This document shows, piece after piece, positions 30,691 through 41,270 of a stretch of 64,000 bases of DNA; positions within the stretch are counted from its first letter, which is position 1; every line of letters starts with the position of its first letter. The notes under the pieces were generated by a model, which was not told the origin of the DNA, did no database searches, and was given only the letters and a program-made list of their open reading frames with translations. Made by a program: the position numbers and the translations under genes. Origin of the DNA: Amia ocellicauda (taxonomy: Eukaryota; Chordata; Actinopteri; Amiiformes; Amiidae); NCBI RefSeq assembly GCF_036373705.1, contig NC_089863.1:9078357-9142356 (forward strand). Reading direction: 5' to 3'.

Positions 30691-32444
30691 CTCAGTGCAG
30701 TGTTAATGTGCTGTAGTGTTCAGTGTGTCTGTATTAACCCTCTCTCTCTCAGTGCAGTGTTAATGTGCTGTAGTGTTCAGTCAGTGTGTCTGTATTAACC
30801 CTCTCTCTCAGTGCAGTGTTAATGTGCTGTAGTGTTCAGTCAGTGTGTCTGTATTAACCCTCTCTCTCTCAGTGCAGTGTTAATGTGCTGTAGTGTTCAG
30901 TCAGTGTGTCTGTATTAACCCTCTCTCTCTCAGTGCAGTGTTAATGTGCTGTAGTGTTCAGTGTGTCTGTATTAACCCTCTCTCTCTCAGTGCAGTGTTA
31001 ATGTGCTGTAGTGTTCAGTGTGTCTGTATTAACCCTCTCTCTCTCAGTGCAGTGTTAATGTGCTGTAGTGTTCAGTGTGTCTGTATTAACCCTCTCTCTC
31101 TCAGTGCAGTGTTAATGTGCTGTAGTGTTCAGTCAGTGTGTCTGTATTAACCCTCTCTCTCTCAGTGCAGTGTTAATGTGCTGTAGTGTTCAGTCAGTGT
31201 GTCTGTATTAACCCTCTCTCTCTCAGTGCAGTGTTAATGTGCTGTAGTGTTCAGTCAGTGTGTCTGTATTAACCCTCTCTCTCAGTGCAGTGTTAATGTG
31301 CTGTAGTGTCCAGTCAGTGTGTCTGTATTAACCCTCTCTCTCAGTGCAGTGTTAATGTGCTGTAGTGTCCAGTCAGTGTGTCTGTATTAACCCTCTCTCT
31401 CTCAGTGCAGTGTTAATGTGCTGTAGTGTCCAGTCAGTGTGTCTGTATTAACCCTCTCTCTCAGTGCAGTGTTAATGTGCTGTAGTGTCCAGTCAGTGTG
31501 TCTGTATTAACCCTCTCTCTCTCAGTGCAGTGTTAATGTGCTGTAGTGTTCAGTCAGTGTGTCTGTATTAACCCTCTCTCTCTCAGTGCAGTGTTAATGT
31601 GCTGTAGTGTTCAGTCAGTGTGTCTGTATTAACCCTCTCTCTCTCAGTGCAGTGTTAATGTGCTGTAGTGTTCAGTCAGTGTGTCTGTATTAACCCTCTC
31701 TCTCTCAGTGCAGTGTTAATGTGCTGTAGTGTTCAGTCAGCGTGTCTGTATTAACCCTCTCTCTCAGTGCAGTGTTAATGTGCTGTAGTGTCCAGTCAGT
31801 GTGTCTGTATTAACCCTCTCTCTCTCAGTGCAGTGTTAATGTGCTGTAGTGTTCAGTCAGTGTGTCTGTATTAACCCTCTCTCTCTCAGTGCAGTGTTAA
31901 TGTGCTGTAGTGTTCAGTCAGTGTGTCTGTATTAACCCTCTCTCTCTCAGTGCAGTGTTAATGTGCTGTAGTGTTCAGTCAGTGTGTCTGTATTAACCCT
32001 CTCTCTCTCAGTGCAGTGTTAATGTGCTGTAGTGTTCAGTCAGTGTGTCTGTATTAACCCTCTCTCTCTCAGTGCAGTGTTAATGTGCTGTAGTGTCCAG
32101 TCAGTGTGTCTGTATTAACCCTCTCTCTCTCAGTGCAGTGTTAATGTGCTGTAGTGTTCAGTCAGTCAGTGTGTCTGTATTAACCCTCTCTCTCTCAGTG
32201 CAGTGTTAATGTGCTGTAGTGTCCAGTCAGTGTGTCTGTATTAACCCTCTCTCTCTCAGTGCAGTGTTAATGTGCTGTAGTGTTCAGTGTGTCTGTATTA
32301 ACCCTCTCTCTCTCAGTGCAGTGTTAATGTGCTGTAGTGTCCAGTCAGTGTGTCTGTATTAACCCTCTCTCTCTCAGTGCAGTGTTAATATGCTGTAGTG
32401 TCCAGTCAGTGTGTCTGTATTAACCCTCTCTCCCTCTCTCTCAG
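30690..32444 (+). repeat. ~60-bp minisatellite of 3' splice-site-like units in a zfhx2 intron
   Basis: Twenty-nine tandem units of about 57-65 bp. Each holds CAGTGTTAATGTGCTGTAG, then one to three CAGT copies, then TGTCTGTATTAAC, then a CT-rich run ending in CAG. Length differences come from the number of CAGT (GTCA) copies and CT dinucleotides. TATTAAC fits a branch-point consensus and sits close upstream of the pyrimidine tract and AG, so every unit resembles a complete intron 3' end. The last unit runs straight into the zfhx2 exon at 32,445 and supplies its acceptor. Variants TGTTCAG and TGTCCAG are interspersed. The same unit is found in an ipo4 intron from 63,600 to the window end. Confidence 0.96.
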
Positions 32445-32603
32445 GAGGTGTTGGGTGTGAGTGTGCCGTGTGGCGGTGAGGGGGTGGGCGTGTGGACCTG
32501 CCCTCTGTGTCAGTGCGTTATGGGCGACCGACGGACACTCTCTGAACACCTGACGGAGAGACACAGCGTGCTGCCCGCCTGCCTGGACAGACTGTTGGAC
32601 ACT
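32445..32603 (+). CDS. zfhx2: zfhx2 exon with C2H2 zinc finger
   Basis: 159 nt, 53 codons, phase 0 at both ends. The acceptor is the last unit of the 30.7-32.4 kb minisatellite; the donor is ACT/GTGAGT. It encodes one finger, C19-X2-C22-X12-H35-X4-H40, starting WTCPLC. The next residues contain a leucine-rich helix. Confidence 0.8.
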
Positions 32604-33849
32604 GTGAGTCTCAGACAGGCCGGCCACCAGTCCGTGTGTTTGTGTCAGTGTGCCTGTATGTGGGTGTTGTGTATTCGTGTGCCAGTGCGTATGTCAAGCA
32701 GTACACTGCGCTCTGAGTTACTTGTGTTGTACTGTGTGTGATACAGTAGTGTTGTTGGTGATTGTGATTGAAAGTCTCTCTCTCTCCATCCTACAGGCGG
32801 CCCCAGGGCACGGTGTCAGCGGAGGGAAGGCGGGGGAGACAGCCCAACACACACACATGGGTGAGAGCTCAGGGGATATTTCGGGGGCTTAAGTCTCTCT
32901 CCCTCTCTGTCAGTCTGTCTGGTCTCGGTGTCCCTCTGTCAGGCAGTGTCAGGGGGCTGTAGACTGGACACACAGTAACCCGACCACACAGGAGACCTGT
33001 CCCGAGGGATGGACACGGTCTTAAAGGCAGGGCGGTACATTGCTCCCTCCCCCCACCTCTCTCTGTGCAGCGTTTATGTCCTGTCGTGTCCCGTCAGTGT
33101 TGTTAACCCCTCTCCCGTTCTCTCCACCTCCCAGGCGATACTTCTTCACAAACGCCTTCCGTGGATCCCCAGCCCGCCGGCACGGAGGTGGCAGAACAGC
33201 TGCACTCCCCCGCTGAGACCCCTGCCGCTGACCCACAGTGGAACGGCCCGGCCCCCACCGAAGAAGGAGCTTCCACCGTGTCGCTCGGGAGCCCTACGGC
33301 AGAGCCCACCGAGGCCCTTCCTCAGACTCCTCCTCCTCCTCTTGACGTCTCCTCCCAGGAGAGCCCCGCCATCACTCAGACGGCTAGCCAAGATAACGCC
33401 AAGAACAACAACAACAACAGCAATAACGGTGTTACCCACGGCCAGAAGGGCGCCGGCGCCAGGACCCTCAGCAACCCGGCACTGGACCGCTTCCTGGACC
33501 CGGCCCGGCCCTTCAAGTGCAACGCCTGCTTGGAGTCCTTCCCCACCCGCAGCGCCCTCGGGGTGCACTACTCCTCGCAGGGCCACGCCCACCGCATGAA
33601 GACAGGCACGGGGGGCGGCGGCGGGGCCGAGGAGGGCGGGGCGGGGGCGGCCTGTGGGCAGCCGAGCTCCGCCACGTCCTTCTCTAGGCCCTTCGTGGCC
33701 ACCAAGCCCTACCAGTGCGTGCTGTGCCGGGTGTCCTACAACCACGCCTTCTCGCTGGAGAGCCACCTGAAGTCGGTGCTGCACCAGACGCGCTGCCGGG
33801 ACTTCGGCAACAGCAGTGCCCCCCCCCGGCCTGCCACGCACTCGCACAA

Positions 33850-33880
<31 letters not shown>

Positions 33881-36800
33881 GACAAGGACAGCAACTCGGC
33901 CACCGACACCAGCAGCACCCCTGACTCCGCCCCCACCGAAACGACCAAAGACCCCTTCCCGCCCGCCCCTCCTGCTACTGCTGCTTCCTCCTCCGCATCC
34001 TCCCTGTCCCCTGCTCTGTCGCTCCTCTCCTCTTCCTCCTCCTCCTCCTCCTCCTCCTCTTCCTCCTCCCCCTCCCCATCCCCCGTAGCCTCCGCCCAGG
34101 CCGTGTCTGCCTTCCTCACCCTCCTCACCTCCGCCTCCTCCTCCTCAGGCACTGCCCTGCCCCCGCACATGGAGCTGATACCCCAGCAGCAGCTCCTTCT
34201 GCCCCTCTTCCTCAATGGACTTGCCCCCACCCCAGACACTCCGTCCGTCTCCCTCCTGGGGCTCAACCCGGCCCAGCAGGCGCTGCTGGCCCAGAGACTG
34301 ACTTGCACACAGAGCCAGGGGCAGGCAGTAGTACCGAGCCCAGCCGCGGTGCCTCCAGGCTTGGGGGAGAAGCTGGCCGAGCAGGGGGCCGAGAGAGAGG
34401 GCGAGGAGAGGGTCCAGCTGAAGGCAGAGAGAGTGGAAGGGATGGTAATGAAGGAGGGGGAGGAGGAGAGAGAGAGCCAGACAGACCTGCCGCCCAAAGA
34501 AGAAGAGGATGAACAGAAAGAGGTGATGGACACAGGAGAGGAGAAAAGGAAGATGGGGCTGAAAGTGGAGGAGAGCAATGGAATGGCGGTGGAGGGAGGT
34601 CCAGAACCGCACCCTGCTTTGAAAAAGGAGGAGGAGGGGGAGAGAGACGGAGTGATAGAGGGAGAGATGATGGAGGAAGAGGAGGAGGAGGGTCAGGTCC
34701 TGACTTTGACTCTGGATGAAGACGACGAGGAGGAGGAGGAGGAGGAGGAGGAGGAGGAGGAGGGACGGACAGAGTCCCTCACGGTGGCTCCCGCACACGA
34801 ACTGCCCACCGGCGAGCGAGAGAGGGAGGGAGTGGGGGATGAGGAAGAGACGGAGGGGAGGAAAGTAGGTGGAGAGGGGGAAGCAGACACCCGCACCCCC
34901 CAGCCCCAGTCTTCTAGCGACCCCGTCAGACCCTCCCCGTCTCCTAGGGACAACCCCGTCCCAACTCCTGCCAACCAGGAACGTGATGAAGAGGGGGAGG
35001 AGGAGGACGAGGAGGGCGCCCTGTCGGAGTTCCAGCACCAGGTGCTCTGGGCCTTCCTGGAGTCCCGCAGTGAGGCAGAGGCCGCCAGCCCCCCCCGGCC
35101 CGAGGACTGTGAGGCGCTGGGCAGGGTGGCCGGCCTGGGCGGAGCACAGGTGCGGCGCTGGCTGACCGCCCGGGGCCGAGGGGGAGCGCGGCGTGGCACA
35201 GGGAGGGAGGGAGCGACAGCTGGGGTGAAAGGAGGAGAGAGGGAGGAGCCGGAGGAGTGTGCGATGGACCTTTCCCAGAGAGGAGGGGAGAGGGAGAGGG
35301 AGAGGGAGAGGGGGAGGGAGAGCGCCGAGGAGCCCTGCCTGACCTCGGACTCGGAGATGGAAGGATTGTACACTTCGGTCATCGTGACGGAGGACGAGGA
35401 CAGCCGGGGCAGCTCTGCCAGGGAGGAGGAGAGGAGCCCGCGCGCCGATGGAGCGAGGGAGGGGGAGGAGGAGCAGGAGAAGGGGCAGGGCCGCGGCATG
35501 GTGTTGCGCTCCGCCACCGTCTTTCTGTCAGACGCAGAGGAGGAGGATGAGGATGAGGAGGAGGAGGAGGAGGGCGGTGGCGAGGGGGAGGGTGGCCGGG
35601 AGCGGAGGCGTCGGCGTCACCGGAAGAGGAGGTTGGAGCGAGAGGCAGACGGCGACAGTGAGGGGGAGAGGGCAGACGAGAGCACCAAGAGGCAGCGGCC
35701 CGACTGCGACCTGGAGCTGCAGCTGGAGGCCGACCCCCCCGCGCCGCCGCCACCCGTCTCCCATCTGCCGGGGGTTTCTGTGGTGACGCCGGTGGTGCTG
35801 GGCCCCGCCCCGCGCCGGCTGCTGCAGCCCCTGCCCCTGTCGCTCTCCCTCGCCCCCTTTGCAGCGCACATCCTGGGGCCCTACCTGCTGCCCCCCCCTG
35901 CGCTACCCCTGGGCCTGGGGGGCACCGAGCCAGAGGCGGACAGGGAGCGAGGGAGAGGAAGTGCTGGCGGTGGGGAGGGAGCGGCAGCCTTCCCCAACCC
36001 CCCCGTCATCACCCGCTGCTCCGCTGCCCCCTTCCCCGACCCCCTGAACGCACCACCCCCCAGTGCCAGCCGCACCAGCCCCCTGCTTCCCCCTCTGCCC
36101 AACGGCGCTGGCTGCGAGGCTCTGGACCTCAGCCTGGGCCGGCACCACAGCCCCTCTTCCTCCTGCTCCTCGTCCTCCTCCCTGTCCTCTTCCTCCTCTG
36201 CCCAGGCGCAGCGTGAGAGGGACCGGGCCCAGCGGGAGCGCCTGCTGGGCGGGGAGCGGCTGTGGGTGGGTGCCGGGGCCCGGGCGGGCGCCGGCCGTGG
36301 GGGGGGCTCCGCCGGACTCATTGTAGTGCGGGTCAAGCCCGACGTGCAGCAGAGCAGAACCGGGTCCGGCGAGGCGGTTCCCGAGAGGAGCACCCCCCCT
36401 GCCCGTGGCACAGCCAGCACCCTGTACCTACGCGCCGCCGAGCGGGTCAGCGCCATGGGCCGGGAGAGGGAGAGGCAGAGAGAGAGGGTGAGGGAGAGAG
36501 AGAGGGAAAGGGAGCGGGAGAGAGACCGGGAGAAGGAGAGAGAGAGGGAGCGGGAGAGAGAGGCGTCCCAACGCCACGCGCCGCGGGCCCGGCGGTACCG
36601 GGACATGCGGCGCTCACGCACAATAATCCAGAGCGAGCAGCTGGACGTGCTGTACGGCTGCTACTTCAAGGACCCGAACCCGGGAAAGCTGGAGTTCGAG
36701 CGCATCGCCGAATGGGTGCAGCTGCCCAAGAAGGTGGTCCAGATCTGGTTCCAGAACATGCGGGCCCGGGAGCGCAAGGGCGAGGTTCGCTTTATCAGCG

Positions 36801-38646
36801 ACGGCACACTGGCGGCCGTGGGCAAGCCACTCATCAAGTTCACCTGGCCCATCAGCCTGCCCATCTTCCAGGGTGGCCCCGCCCCCACGCCGGGCTCCGC
36901 CCCCCGGGGTGCCAAGCGAGAGAGGGGCGCCGAGGAGGACAGGGCGGAGGGTGATGAGAAGAGGGCGGCTGCCAGCCCCTCCCTGTCCCGCACCACCAAC
37001 CCCCGCCCCCTGCTGGCCCGGTTGACCCCTGCCCCTGCCGAGGGCACGGACAGCAAGAAAGCGCCGGCCCCGCCTCGGCCGCCGCCCCACATCCCACCCC
37101 TGCCCGCCCCGTCCTACATCTCAAGCACCAAGAGGGCGGCAGAGAGGGAAGAGGAGAGGCGGGCACAGGAGGAGGAAGAGGAAGAGGAGGAGGAAGAGAC
37201 GGATGAGGAGGAGGCGGAGGGGAGGAAGCCGGCGGTGGGGCGGGGGGGTGCGGCGGCCAGCAGCAGCAGCAGCAACAGGATGGTGCCAAAGACCCACACC
37301 GCCCCCCCGCCCGCCGTGCCCTCCCCCTCCCCCAGCCTCGCCAAGAGGAACGGGTGGCCGGCGTCAGGGGGCGGCGGAGGGGGAGGAGACTGGGCGCGTT
37401 CGGCCACGCCCCGCCCCCACACGCCCCAGGTCGCCACCTCCTTCAAGATCAACACTCTGTCCCGGGAGCAGCTCGGCCTGCCCCCCGCCCGCTCGCCCCG
37501 TGCCCCGCCGCCGCACCACCCCTCCTCCGCTGCCTCCTCGCCCTCCTCCGTGCCCTCCTCCCCGTCCCCATTCTCGCAGCAGTCGGCGCCCCCCCGCCGG
37601 CCGCGCACCCACCTGACATCACTGCAGCTGTCCATCCTGCAGTCCTGCTACGAGACCTGCCCCAACCCCAATGCCCTGGAGTGTGAGACCGTGGGGGCGG
37701 AGCTGGGCCTGCCGCTCAAGGTGGTGCAGATCTGGTTCCAAAACACCCGGGCCAAGGAGAAGCGCTGGAGACTGCAGCAGCAGAAGCAGGTGAGAAGGAG
37801 AGGGGGGAAAGGGGAATGAGGGGGAAAGAGGGAAGGGATTGGGAAAGGGGAAAGGCAGGGTAAGGAGGGAATGAGAAGAGTGAGGGAGGGGGAAATGGAG
37901 GGATAGAAGAGAGATTGAGGGAGGGAAAGGAGAGAGGGGAAGAGAGGGAGAGGGGGAAAGGAGGGAGAGGGATGGAGAGGGGGGAAAGGAGAGGGGGAGG
38001 AGGAATGGAAAGGGAAAGATGGATAGAGAGGGGGAAGGGAGTGAGATGGGGAGAGCGAATGATGGGGAGAGAGGGAAAAGGAAAGAGGGAAGGAGAGGGA
38101 AAGACAGAGAGAGAGAGTGAGAGTGTCGGGAGCCCCGCGCTGATGGCCGTCCGTCTCTGTCTCCCTCTCCAGGGCGCGGGCGAGGGGGAGCGCCGGGTGG
38201 ACACCAGCCCCGGCGGCTTCCTGCTCTACAGCGCCCTGCGGGCCAACCGACCCATCCTGCCCAAGCCCGTGCAGCTGACGGTGCTGGAGCCGGCACAGCC
38301 CGCGCCCCCCGGCCTGCCCCCTGGGCCCGAGGCACTCCGCGGCCGCTGCCAGCCCTGCGGCGTGGGCTTCGAGTCGCGGGCGGCCGGGCGGGCGCACGTC
38401 TTCTCCACCGAGCACCTGGCCGCCCTGCGCAGCTCCAACTACGGCCAGCCACCCTCGCTGCTCTCCACGCACGGCAGCGGCAACGGGGGGGGGACGGGTA
38501 CTGCCTCCGCCACCGGTACCGGAGCTGCCGGGTCGGGGGCGGCACTGGGGGCTGCGGCCAGCCTCCTCTCCCCGCCTCCCTCCTCCGCGTCCTCCTCCTC
38601 CTCCTCCTCTTCCTCTTTCTCCTCCCCAGCCACCGGCGCCAGCTAG
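32445..38646 (+). CDS. zfhx2: Zinc finger homeobox protein 2, 3' part (exons joined)
   Basis: Large nuclear DNA-binding protein of the ZFHX (ATBF1) family. The joined coding exons are 32,445-32,603, 32,797-32,860, 33,135-37,789 and 38,173-38,646; all junctions keep frame (phases 0, 1, 0). They give 1,783 residues and a TAG stop. Features in order, numbered from the first visible residue: C2H2 finger at about 19-40; fingers at about 203-225 and 269-291 (both C-X2-C-X12-H-X5-H); a degenerate homeodomain at about 703-760; homeodomains at about 1232-1291 and 1560-1620, both with VVQIWFQN in helix 3; and a C-terminal finger at 1685-1707. Long Ser, Glu and Arg-Glu tracts separate them. Three homeodomains suit ZFHX2 rather than ZFHX3 or ZFHX4 (four). 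The N-terminal finger-rich part of the family is not found in the window; it may lie beyond the satellite or be lost. Confidence 0.85.
32797..32860 (+). CDS. zfhx2: zfhx2 small linker exon
   Basis: 64 nt, phase 0 in and phase 1 out, acceptor CTACAG and donor GTGAGA. It codes for a Gly-rich linker with no domain. The frame fits both neighbours exactly, which is the main support. Confidence 0.7.
32861..33134 (+). repeat. zfhx2 intron carrying the dispersed intron-tail repeat
   Basis: Intron of 274 nt. From about 32,908 to the acceptor at 33,134 it closely matches nanog intron 3 (46,607-46,860, - strand), including the words GGTCTCGGTGTCCCTCTGTC, CTGTAGACTGGACACACAG and GGATGGACACGGTCTTAAAG. 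The first ~50 nt after the donor differ. Its last ~80 nt are also homologous to the ~60-bp minisatellite unit. Confidence 0.9.
33135..37789 (+). CDS. zfhx2: zfhx2 large exon with two zinc fingers and three homeodomains
   Basis: A 4,655-nt exon, as typical of the huge homeodomain exon in this family. Fingers start FKCNAC (near 33,512) and YQCVLC (near 33,710). The first homeodomain (about 35,020-35,190) keeps the LWAF helix but has VRRWLTAR where helix 3 normally reads VQIWFQNR. The second (about 36,605-36,785) and third (about 37,595-37,775) are well conserved. Simple tracts include poly-Ser (34,020-34,080), poly-Glu (34,725-34,765), and alternating Arg-Glu (about 36,460-36,565) just before homeodomain 2. 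Runs of Pro and acidic residues fill the spacers. The exon ends within the residues following homeodomain 3, donor CAG/GTGAGA. Confidence 0.9.
37790..38172 (+). other. zfhx2 last intron, G-rich homopurine tract
   Basis: From 37,790 to about 38,120 the + strand is almost entirely A and G, with many GGG and GGGG runs; the last ~50 nt are pyrimidine-rich and end in CCAG. Such a tract could form G-quadruplex or triplex structures. Confidence 0.8.
38173..38646 (+). CDS. zfhx2: zfhx2 terminal coding exon
   Basis: 158 codons including TAG, phase 0 entry. It contains a C-terminal C2H2-like finger (C-X2-C-X12-H-X5-H, starting CQPCGVGF) and then Gly/Ala- and Ser-rich tails. ZFHX proteins also end with a short exon carrying fingers after the last homeodomain. 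Confidence 0.8.
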   Translation, partial: GAGEGERRVDTSPGGFLLYSALRANRPILPKPVQLTVLEPAQPAPPGLPPGPEALRGRCQPCGVGFESRAAGRAHVFSTEHLAALRSSNYGQPPSLLSTHGSGNGGGTGTASATGTGAAGSGAALGAAASLLSPPPSSASSSSSSSSSFSSPATGAS

Positions 38647-39920
38647 GTGCCGGAGCCCAGGTCTTGGGGTGGTGGGGGAGGTGGGAGAGGAGACTGGTAC
38701 CAGAACGGGGCCCGGCTGCCTGCCCGCCCCTCTCTTTCTCTCTCACTCTCGGGGGTGGCGTTTGGAGATGAGTTTTTAGAACATTTTAAATTTGAACCCC
38801 CAGAGTTCCTGAACTGGGACCGGACTGGACCTGCGCCTGGAGCTGGAGCAGCTCGGGCTTTTATACTCCCCTGGATCCTCAAACGGACCTCCTTTGTATA
38901 CTAGCCAACCCCCAGAACCGAGCTGGACCGGATGCTGAGCAGGTTCTGATGATTTTATATATATATTCACACCTGACTGTGTGTCCCTCTGGGATGTGGA
39001 GCTGAAAACCCGCGGTTCGGGCTGAACTTTTTCAGAATGGGGTGAACCGCCCGATTGCCAAGAGAGAGAGAGAATAAACACACAAACTAATGCATACAGG
39101 CCGGAACGTAAAGAAAGAAACGCAACCACACGGACAGACACAAAATAGCAATAGTACAGCAGTGGGAGAGAGGGTGGGAGTGGGTTACAAACACTAATCA
39201 TTTGCTGCAACAACTAACACCTGCCTACTGACACTACAGCTCTCTGACACACTCGCACACACACTACAGCGCGCACTACAGAGGGAGGGGCGGCGGAGAC
39301 ATTCTGTGAAGGACACATCAGAAATGAAATACTAAAGATGTTTTTATTAATAAGAATAATTTTTTTTTTTTTTCCCCGTTTTCCTTTTTTCAGTTGTATA
39401 TTATCGTCAATAATGGATGTTGATCAATGATTAAAACTTGGTCCTAAGCCCTTTTATTACTGTTATATATTATTATTATTATTATTATTATGTTTTCTTG
39501 TTTTGAAGTAGAAGCAGAAAAAAAACTCTTATTCCAAAGCTGTTGTTGTTTTCTAATGTTAAGAAAACCAAAAATGATGGAGAGAGCGAGAGAGAGAGGG
39601 GGGCGGAGGGAGAGTTGATCTGGGGCGGCCTGTCTTGTTTCGATGCATTAACTTTATAACCTGCGATGAATTTTCCCGCGGTCACGTGACCTCTCTTTGA
39701 TGACTGTGTTGCTGCTGCTGCTCCAGACCCCCGTCCCCCAGACAGCGCCGCCCAGCAGCCTCTCACTTTACTTTGATCTGTCGGTTTATTTTCTTTTTTT
39801 TTTTCTTTCCTGGGGTCATTTTTCCTGATCGTTTGGTTTCCCTTTTAGTTTTTGTACCTGTGTTCCATCGCTTCCGTTTCCACGGCAATGAAAATAAAAC
39901 CTGTTGAACTTTTTTGAAAA
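38647..39920 (+). other. zfhx2 3'UTR with two polyadenylation signals
   Basis: AT-rich, noncoding sequence after the stop. AATAAA occurs at 39,073-39,078 and 39,893-39,898. The second is followed within ~25 nt by T-rich then A-rich sequence and is the better candidate. Poly-T (39,360-39,373) and ATT repeats (39,470-39,492) lie within. No coding signal. Confidence 0.55.
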
Positions 39921-39961
39921 AACAAAACCCAACCCAGAACAAATCAATCAACTCTTTCTTT

Positions 39962-40985
39962 AAATGTGTGTGTGTCTGTGTGTGTCAGAGTTAGAGGGTG
40001 TGAGAGAATTGTGAGAAAATGTGACTGCATGTGAGTGTATTTAGTTAATGTGTGAGTATGTGTGTGTGTGTGTTAATGAGTTAATTTGTGTGTGACGGTG
40101 TGAGAATGTGTGTGAGAATTAGTGTGTGTGTGTTTTGTGAGAATGTGAGAGTTGAATTTGTGTGAGAAAGTGTGAGAGAATTGTGCTGTGTGTGTGTGAC
40201 GGTGAGTGTGTTGTGTGTGTGTGTGTGTGTGTGTGTGACGGTGAGTGTTGAGAGTGAGTGCGACAATGAGTGTGTTGAGAGAGTGTGACGGTGAGTGTGT
40301 TGAGTGAGTGCATATGTGTGTGTGACCGTGAGTGTGTTGAGTGTGTGTGTGTGTGTCACGGTGAGTGTTAAGTGAGTGTGTGTGCGTGTGTGTGTGACGG
40401 TGAGTGTGTTGAGTGTGTGTGTGTGTGTGTGACGGTGAGTGTTAAGTGTGTGTGTGTGCGTGTGTGTGTGTGTGTGTGTGACGGTGAGTGTTAAGTAAGT
40501 GTGTGTGACGGTGAGTTGAGAGTGAGTGTGCGACAATGAGTGTGTTGAGTGTGTGTGTGATGGTGAGTGTGTTGAGTGAGTGCATGTGTGTGTGACGGTG
40601 AGTGTTAAGTGAGTGTGTGTGCGTGCGTGTGTGACGGTGAGTGTGTTGAGTGCGTGTGTGTGTGACGGTGAGTGTTAAGTGTGTGTGTGTGTGTGACGGT
40701 GAGTGTTAAGTAAGTGTGTGTGACGGTGAGTTGAGAGTGAGTGTGCGACAATGAGTGTGTTGAGTGTGTGTGTGATGGTGAGTGTGTTGAGTGAGTGCAT
40801 GTGTGTGTGACGGTGAGTGTTAAGTGAGTGTGTGTGCGTGCGTGTGTGACGGTGAGTGTGTTGAGTGCGTGTGTGTGTGACGGTGAGTGTTAAGTGAGTG
40901 TGTGTGACAGTGAGTGTGTGACTTTTTGGTGAGAATGTATGACTGGGTGTGTGACTGAGCGCAGAGAATTTGTGTGAGAGTGTGA
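39962..40985. repeat. GT-rich minisatellite downstream of zfhx2
   Basis: Degenerate tandem array built from GTGTGTGACGGTGAGTGTT-like units and (GT)n. A larger block starting GACGGTGAGTTGAGAGTG near 40,507 recurs near 40,723 (about 216 bp), so it has higher-order structure. Open frames across it are low-complexity artefacts. Confidence 0.9.
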
Positions 40986-41029
40986 CTGTTTGAATTTGTG
41001 GGCGGGTTTATATGGTTTACGAGGAGTTT

Positions 41030-41270
41030 TTTTTTACATTACAAACTGGTAATCACCAGGTTATTATGCAAAATCAGTGGTTTATGAGGACATTGCCAAT
41101 GTCCCCATAATTCAAATTGCTTAAAAAAACATACTAAATATTTTTTTGAAAATGTAAAAATGCATAAAGTTTTTTTATTAGGGTTAGGGGATAGAATCTA
41201 TAGTTTGTACAGTATAAAAATCATGATGTATTTGGAAAGTCCTCATAATGATAGCAAAACAACGTGAGTG
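41030..41270. mobile_element. Old dispersed fish repeat ending in (GT)n
   Basis: Contains GGGTTAGGGG, TATAGTTTGTACAGTATAAA and GTCCTCATAATGATAG in the order typical of a common fish repeat that ends in (GT)n. An internal near-palindrome (41,082-41,095 against 41,097-41,110, GAGGACATTG/CAATGTCCCC) is also characteristic. It has no coding capacity. The family name is not known to me; recognition is from memory of similar sequences. Confidence 0.55.

Noticed and set aside
30893-31150. 85-codon frame in the zfhx2 intron minisatellite
   Set aside because: A direct translation of four minisatellite units.
32797-32860. Doubt that the small zfhx2 exon is real
   Set aside because: Kept as an exon: although it lacks a domain, its phases fit both neighbours exactly and both splice sites are good. 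Skipping it would break the frame.
33146-38746. Long antisense and alternate-frame open frames across zfhx2
   Set aside because: They are shadows of very GC-rich coding exons with low-complexity codons; only the + frame has zinc fingers, homeodomains and consistent splice phases.
40081-40536. His/Thr/Leu-rich frame on the - strand
   Set aside because: Translation of a GT-rich minisatellite.
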